Below the pieces are notes generated by a model that was not told the DNA's origin, did no database searches, and saw only the letters and a program-made list of their open reading frames with translations. Positions 43,774-57,047 of a stretch of 64,000 nt of DNA are shown piece by piece (the first letter of the stretch is position 1; every line of letters begins with the position of its first letter). Origin of the DNA: Heterocephalus glaber (taxonomy: Eukaryota > Chordata > Mammalia > Rodentia > Bathyergidae). The position numbers and the translations under genes were made by a program. The stretch is from the NCBI RefSeq assembly GCF_000247695.1, contig NW_004624801.1, positions 4,678,713 to 4,742,712 on the forward strand, read 5' to 3'.

Positions 43774-44330
43774 GGCTGGGAAAAGCGACCAACAAGAGAC
43801 CCTGTGACTACCCGTGTTGCAGCCCTGCTCAGCTCCGGCCCTGCCCGGGTTCTGGACCCGCCCCACCGTCCTAGTCCCGCCTCCAATCCCCGCCCCTCGC
43901 TCTGGGAAAGCGGTAGTGTAGCGTCTCCATCCCAGCCTCGAAGGAATACCGCCCCCAAGAACCCCGCCTTTGGAACCACCCCGTACTGCTAAAGCCCCGC
44001 CTCCCAGAACTTCCGAGTCCTGAGAGAATAAATTGCTCCCATCTTCACCCTCCCTCCAAATACCGGAAGACTAGAGTTGGAGGAGAGCGAATCTCCATCG
44101 CTGTTTCAGTCGCTCGCGAAGAAGGGAGCCAATTAGAAAGGAGCTTATTTTACTTAGCCTCTCAGGGGCTCCCGTCGCTTACTAATGACAAAATAGTCCT
44201 TCACCTTTTGATAACCTATCCCACTGCCTGCGTAGTTTCATTCCAGCCAATCAGAAGTCAATCTCTATGGGCGCCTCCCTGCCCGTTGGGTAATAGCCCC
44301 AGAACCCGGAAGTCTGGAGAAAGAAGCTCT
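43774..44330 (-). promoter_or_regulatory. FDXR: FDXR promoter region (presumed)
   Basis: Directly upstream of the FDXR start codon. It is GC-rich to about 43990 and then contains two CCAAT boxes on the plus strand (44129-44133 and 44247-44251, the latter as CCAATCAG). No TATA box was noticed, in keeping with a housekeeping mitochondrial gene. The transcription start is not determined. Confidence 0.5.
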
Positions 44331-44911
44331 GTCCGGACACTACTCACGCTTGCTCCAACCTCTGGTGCTGTATTGGTGTGGCCCCGGTTAGATGCTGTCT
44401 TTGTCCTGCCAGGGAGAGTATTATACACTGAAAATCTTGTCCAGTTTCACCCCCTTCCCCATTATAGGTGAGGAAACGGGGGGAGTGGATTGCCCAGGTA
44501 CTGAGAGCAGAGCTCGACCCCCAACTCTTGTCCTGGACAAGACATTCGCCTGGGGTACAGAATTTAGGGGTCACCAAAAATTCAGTAACCAAGAAAAATA
44601 ACACTAAAAAAAACTATATATTTTAGTGTACCTGTCTGAAAAGATAAAAAATAATGCCAAAAATTTATGAACAAAAAATTAAAAGCAGTAAGTACAGGAT
44701 TCATGCTCACCTCTGATACAATACACATGTTGCCTCTTTGCTTTTCCCAAGGTGTTTTGTCAACTATTCAGTTCCTTAGAGAAACCTCTAATCCATCCTC
44801 TTTCAAGCTCTAAGGAGTTAGGGGCCTGTCATCCCCTCAGTACCTAACCTTACTTTATTATTGTATCAAAGGTCAGAATCTCAACAGTTTAGCTTATCTT
44901 AATTTAGCTTT

Positions 44912-45010
44912 TTTTTTGCTGGGGGAGGATTGAACCCAGGGCCTTACACATACTTATCACCAGCCCATACACATACTAATCACTCAGTCTTAACCACTGA
45001 GCTACACACA
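44912..45010 (-). repeat. ID-type SINE, degenerate reverse copy
   Basis: 'gaggattgaacccagggccttacacat' and 'taaccactgagctacac' are box B and box A complements, separated by an inserted or duplicated middle. Confidence 0.6.
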
Positions 45011-45354
45011 CACACACTCAACCCTTGGCTTTATTTTTGATTCTTAGACTTGGACAGCACAATTCTGTAAAATAGAAAACGTGTTCTGATGGTTGGTTTA
45101 AGTGAAGAAGGTTGTTTTTATAGACAGACAAGGGCTTGAAAGGGAAAACAACAACCAAATTGAGATTTCTTGTGAGGGAGGAAGAGGGGACACAACAGAA
45201 TAATAGGAAAATAACTGATTAGGTAACATCAGATTATCTCAGGTTACTTCTTTTGTGTAAGGATTAAAGGAGAATGTTATTTTCATGCCAATTGAAACTA
45301 GCCTGACTAGGAAATTGGCTGATTTCTCAGAATGTCTCATAAACAGCTTAGTTT

Positions 45355-45462
45355 TGTTGGGTTTTTTTGGTTTGGTTTGGTTTTTTTTGGTACCAAGGAT
45401 CGAACTCGGGTCCTTCCACTTTCGAGGCAGGCGGCAGAACCACTGAGCTAAATCCCCGGCCC
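45355..45462 (-). repeat. tRNA-derived SINE with perfect TSD
   Basis: T-rich tail, 'ggtaccaaggatcgaactcgggtcc' to 'ccactgagctaaatccccggcc'. The 15-bp TAAACAGCTTAGTTT flanks it at 45340-45354 and 45463-45477. Confidence 0.9.
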
Positions 45463-46705
45463 TAAACAGCTTAGTTTCACCTTGGTGAACTTCAAAGTGA
45501 GTGACTCTTTTAACTTTTATCCTGGTCTGTTGAGGCCCAGTGCAGGAGTTTAGTCCAAAGCAATGGCCCCTGTAATGTTTAACATTTGTTACTCTCCTTG
45601 TCATTAAAAAAATTTTTTTTGTTTACTTAAAAATTTTTATTAGTATATGTTTGCAATACATAATGATTACATTCATCATGGGGAGTTGGTACATGTACAT
45701 AACACATCTTAATTATTCCTTGTCATTTTTAGTGATTTTTAAAAGTAACATATAACATACAAAAGGTTCACAAATCATAAGATAGAGCTGATGAGATGTA
45801 ATCATATAATTACCCAGACTGAGAAATAGAACATCCCCAGTATCCCAAGAGTCCCCTGTACCTTACTAGTCACTCTTTCCTCCTACTGAGAAGTAAATAC
45901 TGCTCTGCTGTCTAATATCCCCTTGTGTTTCATCCCTGTCCTACAGAATCAGGAGTAGGCAAAGGATGGCTTGCAAGACAAATGCTGCCCATAGGCTTAT
46001 TTTGTACAACCTACAAGATTGGTTCTTATATTTTTTTAATGGCAAAAATAATTTTAAGTATATTGTGACATGAGCAGGGGATGATGGGGCACTACAGGCA
46101 GCTAAGTGAAATAGAAATCAATATACAGCCAGAGAGGGACTGGGCTCTCAAGGAAGTCAGCACAAAAATAAAGACATTGGTATTGTGGTTGGAGACAAAT
46201 CTGAAGCAGGCCAGGCCTCAAAATAAAGATGGAGTGGCCATGCCTACATAGCTCCCTAAGGGGTAAACAATAACTTGAGATTATATTGTGATTAGTACCA
46301 CCTGGTCCAGTAAGTCCAGATAGCCATCTGTACCCCAGGTGGGTGACCAGGACATCTGGACCCATCACTTCCCAAAAATGTTTTTGTTCTTTCCATGTAT
46401 CCTTGCCATATGACTCATTTCCCTGATGAATCAATATTAGCTAAGCAGCTATACTTGTAATCCTATAGGTTGATTATAGTTGAATCTACATTGTACCCAC
46501 GTTGTAATTTTGCTGTATAAATTACCACTCCAAAGAGCCTCGGAGGCCACCCCATTTGGGACTTCTAGAAATCCAGGAGCTATTCTCTCCTTATTTCTGT
46601 ATAACTCTCCTAAGATCCTTTGGCTCACAACTTCATTCCTTGATGATGTGGGACCACAAACTCGACACATTTGACATCTAAAAGGTTGGGAGTAACGTTT
46701 CTCCT

Positions 46706-46830
46706 GTATCAATCCCAGCACTGGGGAGGCTAAGGCAGAAGGATCACCATGAGTTTGAGGCCATCGTGGGCTACATAGAGAGTTCAAGGCCAACCTGTAC
46801 TACATAGTGAGACCCTGTCTCAAAAAAACA
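46706..46830 (+). repeat. B1 SINE with internal duplication
   Basis: 'caatcccagcactggggaggctaaggcagaaggatcacc' through a doubled 'tacatag...gttcaaggccaacctg' block to 'accctgtctcaaaaa'. The 5' end is truncated. Confidence 0.8.
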
Positions 46831-46835
46831 GAAAG

Positions 46836-46930
46836 TGGGCGGGGATTTAGCTCAGTGGTTTCACCCCCTGCTGTGCAAGTGCAAGAACTCGAGTTCAATC
46901 CCCGGTACCAAAAAAACCCCCCAAAAACAA
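46836..46930 (+). repeat. tRNA-derived SINE joined to B1 tail
   Basis: 'gggcggggatttagctcagtggtttcaccc' to 'gagttcaatccccggtacc' plus A-rich tail, inserted at or near the tail of the preceding B1. Confidence 0.85.
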
Positions 46931-47994
46931 AAAATTAGATGAAGTAGGTAAAAATATCTGCCGTTTGTGGTAAATGAATGTTAGCCATCATCATCAATTA
47001 GACTTTAGGTCTCTGCAGAGCCTTAAAAACACTTTATTCACTGCTATCACCTCATCTCTCAAGCCCCAGGTAGTCAGAGTAACAGAAAATTGAGCTTCAC
47101 AGAGACCAAGTTGATTTGTTTCTGGGGTGTCCATGTTACACTTAGGTTTGGCACCAGGACCCCCAGCTTCTGCCCATATCCCATTCAGGTCCAGATCAAG
47201 AACAATGAGTCATGAGTTGTATATTTGGATAGTTTTAATCATTAGCCTGGGATATACACAGGGCCTTTCTCTGACATTGCATTTTTCATATGGAGAATTA
47301 GCAGTTTGATGAATTATACTCCCAGACCCTAAGACCATTTCTGAGCTGCTAATGCCTTTCAAAAGAGCAGCAATAACATATAGCAGAGCAGTAGGCTGGG
47401 GAAGCTGCCAAGCTACCATATCCCTGTTCCAAGAGGGCTGCTTGCATCCAAAACTCTGCTCTTATTGGCGAGCCTCCCAGCAGGGAACTCGGGAATACTC
47501 CAAAGGGGTGACTGAGGAGAGTTTCATGAAGGGACTTTGCACAGAGGTGTGAGCAGGATTATGGGAACAAAGAAACATCTTGGGGCCAGCAACAGCTGGA
47601 AACCACTGCCAAGCTGGGCCCGAAGGAGGCCAAAGAGGGAGTTATTCAGGAACTCGTAAGAACCAGAGCTGGAAGCAAGGGTGCCTGAAGGAGCTGTGGC
47701 CTCTGCTAGAGGGGGCAGGGCAGAGATGGTTGAGGGAGGATCTGGAGGGACAGACAGGGCTGGTGCCAGCAGAACTGTTCCGGGCCACACTGGACACAGA
47801 AAGGCTTCTGATGGCCTGGGCTCAGAATGGCTTCACTGTCTTCTGCCTACTTCTTGTCTACCTCCTTCACTTATTTCAAGGGCTCCCGGTTGCTGGTCTT
47901 TAGCTTCCCTTCATCAGGGTCAATGTGCCCTTCACCACATCTATAGCCTTAACTGAAAAGTCAGGCAATTATGAGCCCAGAAGAATGACTTGCA

Positions 47995-48190
47995 TGTTCT
48001 CAACCAGGGATGATTTTTGACCCCCCAGGGGATATCGGCCTATGTCTGGGGACATTTTTGATTGTCATAACTTGGACTCCTAGCATCTATCTAGTAGATA
48101 GAAGCCAGGAGCATGGCTAAACATCTTATGATGCACAGGACAGCAACAAAGGGTTATCCAGATAAAATGTCAATAGTGACAGGTGAGAAA
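47995..48190 (+). repeat. MER20 (hAT-Charlie) DNA transposon
   Basis: 'tctcaaccagggatgatttttgaccccccaggggatat', 'atgtctggggacatttttgattgtcataac', 'gctaaacatcttatgatgcacaggacag' and 'aatgtcaatagtg' follow the MER20 consensus as I remember it, nearly full length. Confidence 0.75.
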
Positions 48191-49198
48191 TCTCGTCATA
48201 ACTGCTCTGGCCTTCTGTCCCAGGCCTGGCCCCTTTCTCTGCCCCTTCCTTAGCCTTCACCTAGGAACTTCCTTGCACCCTCTCAGTCCCAACCTCTCAA
48301 CTCTGCCTACTTTGGGCTTAATCTCAGTGGTGCCCCACACTTTGGCATCAGTAGCTCCCTTATATCCCCACCTCATGCCCAGGCTATGGACCTTACTGCC
48401 AAGTTGCCCTTGACTTCAAGCTTTTCTTTCTCTCTTCAGTTGACCTGTCCTGCAGACCCAGTTCCCATAACCCTCTCCAACCCCAGCTACTGCCTGCTAA
48501 CTTTCTCTCCCTGCTTCTAATCGTCATGGAACAAAGCACTTTTCTAGAACTAGCCAAGGTCAAGCTTAAAGCTATGCATACTCTTTCCCCAGCTCTGTCT
48601 CTGAGGTATTGTCCCCCCTTACTTCCATACTTTCATCTCACTGAGACCGTGGGCCTTGGGAACTGCTGAGCCTGTGTCCCGCACAAGCTGCTCTGGCTGA
48701 TGAACTCAGGAGGTCTGCCAACAATGACTGGCCCTGTGGTACCTGGGGAGAGGGCCACTGGGAGACAGGGCCTCAAACAGTGCAGAAGCAACAATGGCCA
48801 AGCCAGTGTGCAATGCTCCTGGCAGCAGGAAGGCCCCAGCCCAAGGGGCTGACACTCCTGTGTGTGCCTCCTCCCATCTCCCAGGTGGCTGGGGCACAAA
48901 CAAGATGCTGCCTCACCTTCTGTCCCCCACCTCCAACCCTCCACAGGCTCAGATGGCCAGAGGGAGGGATTTGGAGATGGAGCCAGCCGAGGCCCAGACT
49001 GGCCATGTTGCTCAGCCACCATTGTTCCCTTTCCCCAGACACTCCCTGAATCCCAGAAGAACAAACAGCACGAGCTGGCCTGTCTCGCTGCTGGTCCAAG
49101 TCCTCCATACTCCAGGTCCATGACCCTCCACTGCACCACACCCTTGGGGCCAGGAGCAACAGCAGAGCCAGGGTTGGGCCAGGACTGGAGCCTAGCCC

Positions 49199-49348
49199 TC
49201 ACTGCAGCCCCACCAGCTCCGTGATCGGTGGGGCCTGCACCATGAACTCCTCATAGCGATCGAAGAACAGCCGGAAGCGAGCCAGGTACGAGTCCTCGTT
49301 GTATGGCAGCTGCTTCTCACGGAGGAACTTGGACACCACGGGCTTCAC
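49199..49348 (-). CDS. FADS6: FADS6 exon 6
   Basis: 150 nt, residues 293-341, TGA at 49201-49199. VKPVVSKFLREKQLPYNEDS to PPITELVGLQ. Acceptor CATCAG. Confidence 0.95.
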   Translation of the reverse strand: MKPVVSKFLREKQLPYNEDSYLARFRLFFDRYEEFMVQAPPITELVGLQ

Positions 49349-52300
49349 CTGATGGAGATGGGTGGGAGGAGGAGCCTGTGAGCTGGGACTGTCACACACC
49401 TGTCCAGGGGGGAATCATCTTCCCAGCCTCAGTTCCTATCTGCTTTGTCCTAGATGCTGGGGTGAGCTGAGGGGCTGAGGTACTGAGGAACTCCTGCCTC
49501 CCCCAACCCTACTGCAGGCAAGAAAACCATGGGCTCCCCCTGCCCCTACATCCCCAAGGCTTCCTGCTGCATGACAGCGCCTTCGGCACCGTGGAATGAA
49601 AAGCACAGCTCCCTTTGCAAGCAAGCATCTACTTCCTGTCCAGCACTTTAGATCGACGTGCGTCTTCATTTTGTCCTGCAGGTAAGCGCTGTCGCCTCAA
49701 TCTTACAGACAGGGAAGCTGAGGCTCAGTAAACTTGTCCCGAGGCTCACTAGTAAGAAACCTAGGTGTCTGATCTGAAACCCACACCACTGCATGTACTC
49801 AAAGCTGCTCTCCTGGGTGATCTCTGACCAGGCCAGTGTTGGGGAGCTCCAAGTTCTCACTGTCCTCCCTCCAGCCCAGTCCTTAGTTACCTTCAGGCAC
49901 ATGTTGTCTGAGAGCGTGGGGAAGAGGTGGTGCTCCACGTGGCAGCTGATGAGTGAGTGGCCGAACGCCCAGTCCAGCACTGGCAGCCGGGGCAGGTTAA
50001 GGACACCCAGGCTCATCATGTGAATCCGCCGGGGCTTCTTGTCCAGGGAGAACATGGGGAGCCCGATGTGCTGGGACAGACACATGGGTCACACTGGGGG
50101 CCAGGCAGCCCCGGACCTGCCCCCTCCCCCGGGGAGCCTCACAAAGTAGGGACCCAGTAGCTTTTTCGGCCTCCAAAGCCTACTCCAGCAGGACCTGGGA
50201 GAGGAATAAGGGGCTGGGGCTCCTGGTCTGTCTCAGATGCCAATCCAGCCTGTGTCCTGAGCTGAGTCTCGCCCATCTCTGGGGCTCTTTCCCCATCTGG
50301 ACAATAGGGAATTTGGCCTGGGCACCCATTGAATTCCTGATACTCAAATGCCCATGATTACCTACCATTGCTCTCATGCTGTGCCTTTTCCTCATCCTGG
50401 AGAAACCCTCCCTGCTCTACCACTCAAACCCTTACTCATCATTCCAGACCAAGTCTGGTCAACCTCTGGTACTTTCTCACTAAACAAGTAAGTCCAGGTG
50501 CCTCTGCCAGGCACTGTCCTGCATCTAGGGGAGCTGGAAGTGAATAGGAACTTCCATCCAAGCAGGACAAGCAGACAGGATGCAATTATGAGATTAAGTG
50601 ATGAACAGTATTTGGGCTGAGTGCCAAGCTGGTGGACAGGGAGCTCTAACGTGGCATGGTCACTGTCCAGGGAGCAGGGGCCATCCCTGCGGAGACAGCA
50701 CTGGAACTGGACAGGAGCCCCTGACCTCACACAGAGTCAGTCCCCTGCCTCAATCCCCAGCTGCTTCCTCTGCCTGCCTGGTGGCACTGGCTGGGCCCTC
50801 TGCTCACTTGGACATCCACACACCGATGAAAGCACTCTAGCTGGTGCCGAGGGGAAGCCAAGGCCTCACCTGCAACCCAAGCTCTCTGTGATGACTCACA
50901 GAGAGCTGGTGTGGCCAAGAAGGAGGGCTGCCCTCTCTCCCATGGGGACTCGGGTCCAGCCTGCAGTCAGGCACCCCAGAGAATGGTCCCCTAGTGCCAG
51001 GTGAGAGGCCTCACCTGGAAGATGTTGACGTGGACGTAGGGGTGGGCCAGCAGAGACCTGGTGAGCAGCATGCAGGCCAGGGCTGAGCTGGGGCTCCCGA
51101 ACCCTGACACGTTGAGGAGCAGCCAGTAGTGGGAATAGAGGCCCAGGGAAATCAGGCCCAGTGTCTGCAGAGCTGACCTCAGCTCCACCTTCCTCAGATG
51201 CTCTGCCAGGGGAACAAGACTCAGAGTGAGGAGTGGGAGGGTTTTCAGCCATCATGAACTGGCTCCCTGGTGGCCAAGGGTGGTAAGGTAGAGGGTGGTC
51301 TGGGAGTGTTCAGTGAATCCACACAACAGTCCCTGAAAAGTTTGTTCACCCATTGTATGGAGGAGGAAACAGAGCCATTAAGCAACCTGACTGAGATCGT
51401 GACCTGTTCCACACCCTTGCTCCTTCCACCCTGTGGTGTTGTTCCCATGATGTCCACACTTACAAGACACAGTATGATTTCTATGAGGCAGCTACTAAGC
51501 CAGTGGTGGCGAACCTGCAGCACGTGTGACACAGAGGGTTGTGTGTTATTGCTGAAAGCTGTAAAAGGTTCACCATCACTGTACTAAGTATTCTTTTTTT
51601 TTTGGTATCGGGGATCGAACTCAGGACCTTGCACTTGCAAGAAAGGTGTGGTGCCACTGAGCTAAATTCCTGGCCCTGTACTAAGCATGCTTAAGTCTAT
51701 GGCCTCCTTATGCGTTCACACCATTCTGGAGCAGCAAGTGAAGAACCTGAAGCTCATAGAAGTGCAGTTACCTGCCCACAGTCACCTGCCAATAAGTGGC
51801 ACAGCCAGACTTAGACCAGGTCTGGGGCTCTTTCCACCCTACCTGGCCATTTGAGAAAGTCTTTGTTAGCCTTAGCTCTGGGCACCTGGCTTCCCCAACA
51901 AGCAGCTTCCATGAAGCTATGAGAAGGAAGGAGGGGCTGGGAACAGGTTTTTGCAGGGTCCTCAGACTCAGACGGTCACAATACTTACCAAGAGCCACCA
52001 GAGGGGTTACAATGGGGATTAAGAAGGGTGCAAGGAACATGTAGATGTAGCGGTTGAGGCAAGGCAGCTTCCAGGTGCTTGAGTCCCCCAGCCCCACCAC
52101 ATTGGTGTAGCCGTGGTGCAGCTTGACGTGGCCATACTTAGCATACTCTGCAGGGAAGGCCGTGCATACCTGGAGGAGGAGCAGAGAGGACACCAGGTCC
52201 AGGTCAGGCACAGTCAAGGGCAGTGGGATCTGGGGAAGCCTCAAGAACAAGCCACTCTGCTTGAATCCTGCAATTCTAGAGCCTTTCTGCCCCACACAGA

Positions 52301-55300
52301 CAATTGTCTCTCAGCCACCTGTGACCCCAGTGAAGCAGCCAGACAAACAACTGCAAAGTACTTGAGGTTCTGCAAAGCACTTGACCTCGGATTATCCCTC
52401 TGCCACTGACCACCACCTAGACAACCTCTGGAGTCTCTGAAGCTACTGTTGCAATAAGGCTGGCAGCCCATGCGTGTCCTGGAAACCCCTGCACCTTCAT
52501 AACACTATTTTGCATTCTAAGCCCACAGCAGCAAGGAAAGGAGTACAGAAGTAGCCTGGGGATAAGTGGAGACCATCTCGCATCACAGTGTGGGAAGGGG
52601 ATGCCACTAGTGGAGGCTGAGTTAACTTCTCCCCAGAGGTGACTCTTCTGGTATAGGGCCTTGAAGGGATTCTCTGAAGCTGCTCATGAGGAGCTATGTT
52701 CACTGGCTCTCTGGCTCCTAGAACAGTCATTCTGAATGCAAGGGAGGCAGTATGGTGTTTCTTATGCAGATATATGCAAATGAACATGCGAATGTGAGCC
52801 TCTTCAAATATTTTATCTGGGCCAGCAGACTTTAATAATCTTACTGAAGAGGGCTGGGGATTTAACTCAGTGGTTCCACTGCCTGCCTCGCAAGCAGAAG
52901 GACCCGAGTTCGATTCCCGGTACCAAATACATAAATACATACATACATACATACATACATAATAATCTTACTGAAGATGCTGCCTGCCTGATTCCGGAAG
53001 AAAGTGAAGGATTTCCCCATACCAGTCTTTGGGTGTCATAGGTAAGTTTAATTGTCAACTTGATTGGTTTGGGGGCTGCCCAGGGGACTAGTAAGGCACA
53101 TTTTATGTGTCTAGGTGTATTTCGGAGAAGTGACCATGGGGTCTGTATCTCCTCTCTCGGCCCTTCCTCTCTGTTTCTCTTGCCCTGCTCTGCTTCTCAG
53201 CTGCCTCGAACTAAACAGCTTTGTTATGCCACACACTTCCACCATGATGTTCCCACCTTGGAGCCGGCCAACCATAGACTGAATCCCCTGAAACCGTGAG
53301 CAAAAACAAACCCTTCCACCTCTAAGTTGTGGGTGTCAGGTATTTGGTTCCAGCAACAGTAAAGCTGACCCTTCCTGGGAGCCAGGAAGACACAGCAGGA
53401 CTCCTTCGCTGAGCACTCAGTAGGTACCAGGCTCAGTGTTGAGCACTTTCATGTGCTCCCTAACTCAGGGGGTCAGTGGTGCTGTTCTTCACAGTTCACA
53501 GAAGCCGCAGCTGAGATAAGGAGAGGCCACCTGATACCAGGTCACACGGCTAAGGAGATGGCAGGGACAAGATGTGGACAGGGAGGCCCAGATTCCAACC
53601 AAGATAAGGATGGTGGTCCCGAAATGCACCAGACATGGCCACAGCATGAAGCCAGGCTCTCGGTCCAGACAACAGAAGCAAAAGCAGGAGAAAGCTAAAG
53701 GATGACACTGTCTCCACATTCTGCCCCTTGGAGTGAAGCAAACCGCGATGCAGGCAGAAGCTGTATCTAAAGGACACTGAGGAGCACACGTACAGTTTTG
53801 CAGAGGCCGTGGGAAGATGAGGTCCACCCAGCAATGCTGTGCAGGCCCCTGTGAAGACAGAGGGCTTGAAAGTAAGTGCTGACTCCACAACAGCCTTTCT
53901 GCCTCATCCAGGACACCAGGGTGGGGCACTATGCTCTCAGATGATGCAATCCACCTAAGGACAGGTTCTGCTCTCTGCTTCTGTAACCTCGCCAGGGACA
54001 GATCATGGAGGAGGTGGCAGAGGGTGGGTGGCTGAGGAGTCAGTTAAAGCAACAGCCTCAAAAAAAATAAAAATAAATAAAAACTTAAAAAAAGTGACAG
54101 CCTCTTCCAAGCCCTCCAGTCTCAGTGGTACCTGCCCACTCATGAGCCTCACCCACTGGGTCCACACAGTTGGTTTAAATTAGTGCCAGAAGCCTTTGGC
54201 AGGGGGCTCAAGGGAGGGCACAGCTGGGGTCTGGAGATGTCCTCAGAGCGAGTCTGGGCTTTGCCCAAGGCCTGCAAAGGTACGTTTTACACCAGGATTG
54301 CTCCCCATGTACTTGGAAAAAGCAACTGTTTGGAATGAAAGTCCTCCCACGCACTCCTCCATAGGCCAGTCCTATCCAGATGGCTTCTTTTGCCAGGAGA
54401 AGTCAGCTGAATGCAGCTACCTGCTTAGTGTCATCTGGTTTTCCTCATCTCACAGGTCAGCAGCCTATTGCACTTAGAGTGGCAATGCCCGCAGCGACCT
54501 GGAGCCCGGCCCCAACTGAGAGTCTTGAGAAATGGCACCCTCCCTGCCCTGGGGGCTCCTCAGCAGGTTCTTATCCATGTGCTCAGGCCTGTGGCTTCTG
54601 GGGAAATAGATGGCCAGTGGCACGCATGACCTGTGATTGGTGACTCTGTGCACACTGCCAGTGTCGATGAATGATTTTGCCTTTTACACGACTAAGAAAA
54701 GATTCGAAGCTATTTATCCCATTTAGATGTTTGCTCCTGAGAGGGAGAGAAAGGGGTGGAAGGGCTGGAAGGGAAAGATGGGTAGAGGTGCAGCTCATGT
54801 GCCCACAGCCCACCCGCCATCCACCCAAGGGCAGTGAGAAACAAGAGTCACTTTAAAGTCTTGCTGAAGAGGATCCCACATCTAGACCCAGAGAAAGTTC
54901 CAGAACCCTCACAGTTCTACCCCCACATCCCTCCTCCTCCTCTTCCTCCTCCTCCTTTTTCTTCTTCTTTTGCAGTACTGGGGTTTGGGACAAGGGCCTT
55001 CATACTGACCTATATCCTTATCCCTCTTTATTTTTTGAGACATGATCTCACTAAGTTGCCCAGGCTGGGCTCCAACTTGCCCCAGCCTCCCAGAGTGCTG
55101 GGATTACAGGTGTGTGCCACCACACACAGCTTGGTGCTGCTTTTTAATGTCACCTGCCACCTTCTGTGCCTGAGAAAGGCGTCACAGCACATCTGAGCCC
55201 ACATCGGTCAGGCCCAGACTATGATGAGTATAATTGCTACGATGTATTTAGCTAAACTTCAGGGGCCCCAAAACTCTCATTTGTTGATTCTCTCATGCAA

Positions 55301-57012
55301 TTATTTGTCCACTTTAAGCATCCTCTGAGCCCTCCTGGTGCTAGGCCCCATGCTAGGCTGTTAGGATACCAGACTCGGGGCCTAGAAAGGGACAGCATCC
55401 CTCCAGGGCACCTGATGGGCTCATTCTGACCATGGTGAACCCACTTCCATCAAACGAGTACTCCAAGTCTCCCCTTCTGTGGCTTTCCCTCTTGTCCCTC
55501 TCCTATTCCAAGAGTGGCTAAACTGTGGCTCTGTTCATGCCGATCTTGCTGGAGAGCTTGCCTCTCACCAGAGGACTCAGGCTCAGGGATTTGCATCTCC
55601 CTGAGGAGGGCTGCCATATGCAGCCAGTGAAAATCCAAGACACCCAGGGAAATCAGAACTTCAGATAAACCACAAACATGTGTCATCTTTGGGATATACT
55701 TCTATAAAGAAAATGGCTTATCTGAAAATTCAAATTTATCCAAGCAGCCTATATTTCATCTGGTAAACCCACTGCTCCAGACAACACAGCCCCAGAACCC
55801 CCAGCATTCTGAACCCAGCCAGGAAGGGGCTGCTCACCCTGGGAGATCAGCAGGAAGGGGAGGAACAGGAGCTGAGCAGACCACAGCCCAGAGTGTCCTC
55901 TGCCCGAAGGACACTGCCCCTGGATGTCCCACCACAGCTTTGTCACCTCAGGAGTGGCCTCCACCGTGGCTGCAGCCCCAGCTGGAGCCCCAGCCCTTCC
56001 TCTGACCCTTCCTCCTCCACCACATCCTGCCTGGCACTGTCCTCCCGGAGCCTCCTCCTCACGGTCACTGCTCACCTCTCAACTGATCTCTGGCCTGCTA
56101 CCTGCCTCATCTGCCTCAAATCCAGCAGGGTGACCTAGCGACAACTATCTTTGATTGCGCCAGAACCCTAATTATGTTTTTAAAGACTGTAGTGTACTGT
56201 TTACTCAACAAACACAATAAGGAGGAAAGTATTAGAGAAGGATACAGAAGAGACTGATAACCTCCACGTTATCTATTCAGAAAGTAAAATAGCTTCTTAA
56301 ATTGCCGGTGTAAGCCAAGTATGGTGGTGCACACCTCTAATCCCAGCACTCAGGAGGCTGAGGCAGGAGGACCACAAGTTTGATGCCAGCCTGTTCAACC
56401 CTGTCTCAAAATCGAAATCAGAAAAACTACCGATGTAGACAACTGTCTTGGGTCAGTTCAAAGTCCCAGCCCCTCTGCTTGCAGCTCGGAGCTCCTTGGT
56501 CCCCTTTCTCCAGGAACCCTGTTAGATTCCAGAGACCCTAGGTTTCTGTGGGTCCCTTATGCCCTATGCTGTCTGCCATATCCATGTCTTTGCCTGAACA
56601 TCTGCTCTGTGTGAAGCCGCCACCCTGCACTTCAGCCTGTCCAGCACCATTTCCGGAACTCCCGCTTTCCAGCCTCCACGCCACTGGTGTTTGGGGTTGG
56701 CTCATCTTCTGTGTGAGGCCCAACGCAGCTGAGGCAGCCTGAAGTGTCCCCAGACATCGCCCAGTGGCCCCACGCGGCCCCCACAGCACTGAGATGAAGC
56801 CTTAGGCACCTTCTGCTGTCCTGGTCCCTGGCTGCCCACGTTTCATCTCTGCAGGCTTGAGCAAGTGACTTGGCCCCCCCCAAACTAGGGCTTCCTCATG
56901 TCCAGAATAGGTGGGCTCATGGGGAGGCAGGACTGTTAAATGACATGACTCATATCAAGGACACAGCAGCCAGCAAGTATTAGCTGTTACAGTCAGGGCG
57001 CGTGCGCGCGCG

Positions 57013-57047
<35 letters not shown>

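Larger units (their letters stand above)
44331..49198. other. Region between FDXR 5' end and FADS6 stop codon
   Basis: Largely repeats: ID, tRNA-derived SINEs, B1, an L1-like AT-rich scrap (about 45605-45720), MER20 and old LINE/LTR-like stretches. The FADS6 3'UTR must begin at 49198, but no canonical poly(A) hexamer on the FADS6 strand was found within 1.9 kb; TTTAAT at 47234 and TTTATT at 47033 are distant candidates. Confidence 0.6.

Noticed and set aside
47580..47903. 107-aa plus-strand ORF with a hydrophobic C-terminal segment
   Set aside because: The surrounding DNA ('cagcagggaactcgggaatactccaaag...gaaccagagctggaa...ctgtggcctctgctag') matches a pattern I remember as an old interspersed repeat. 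No splice context or known protein supports it.
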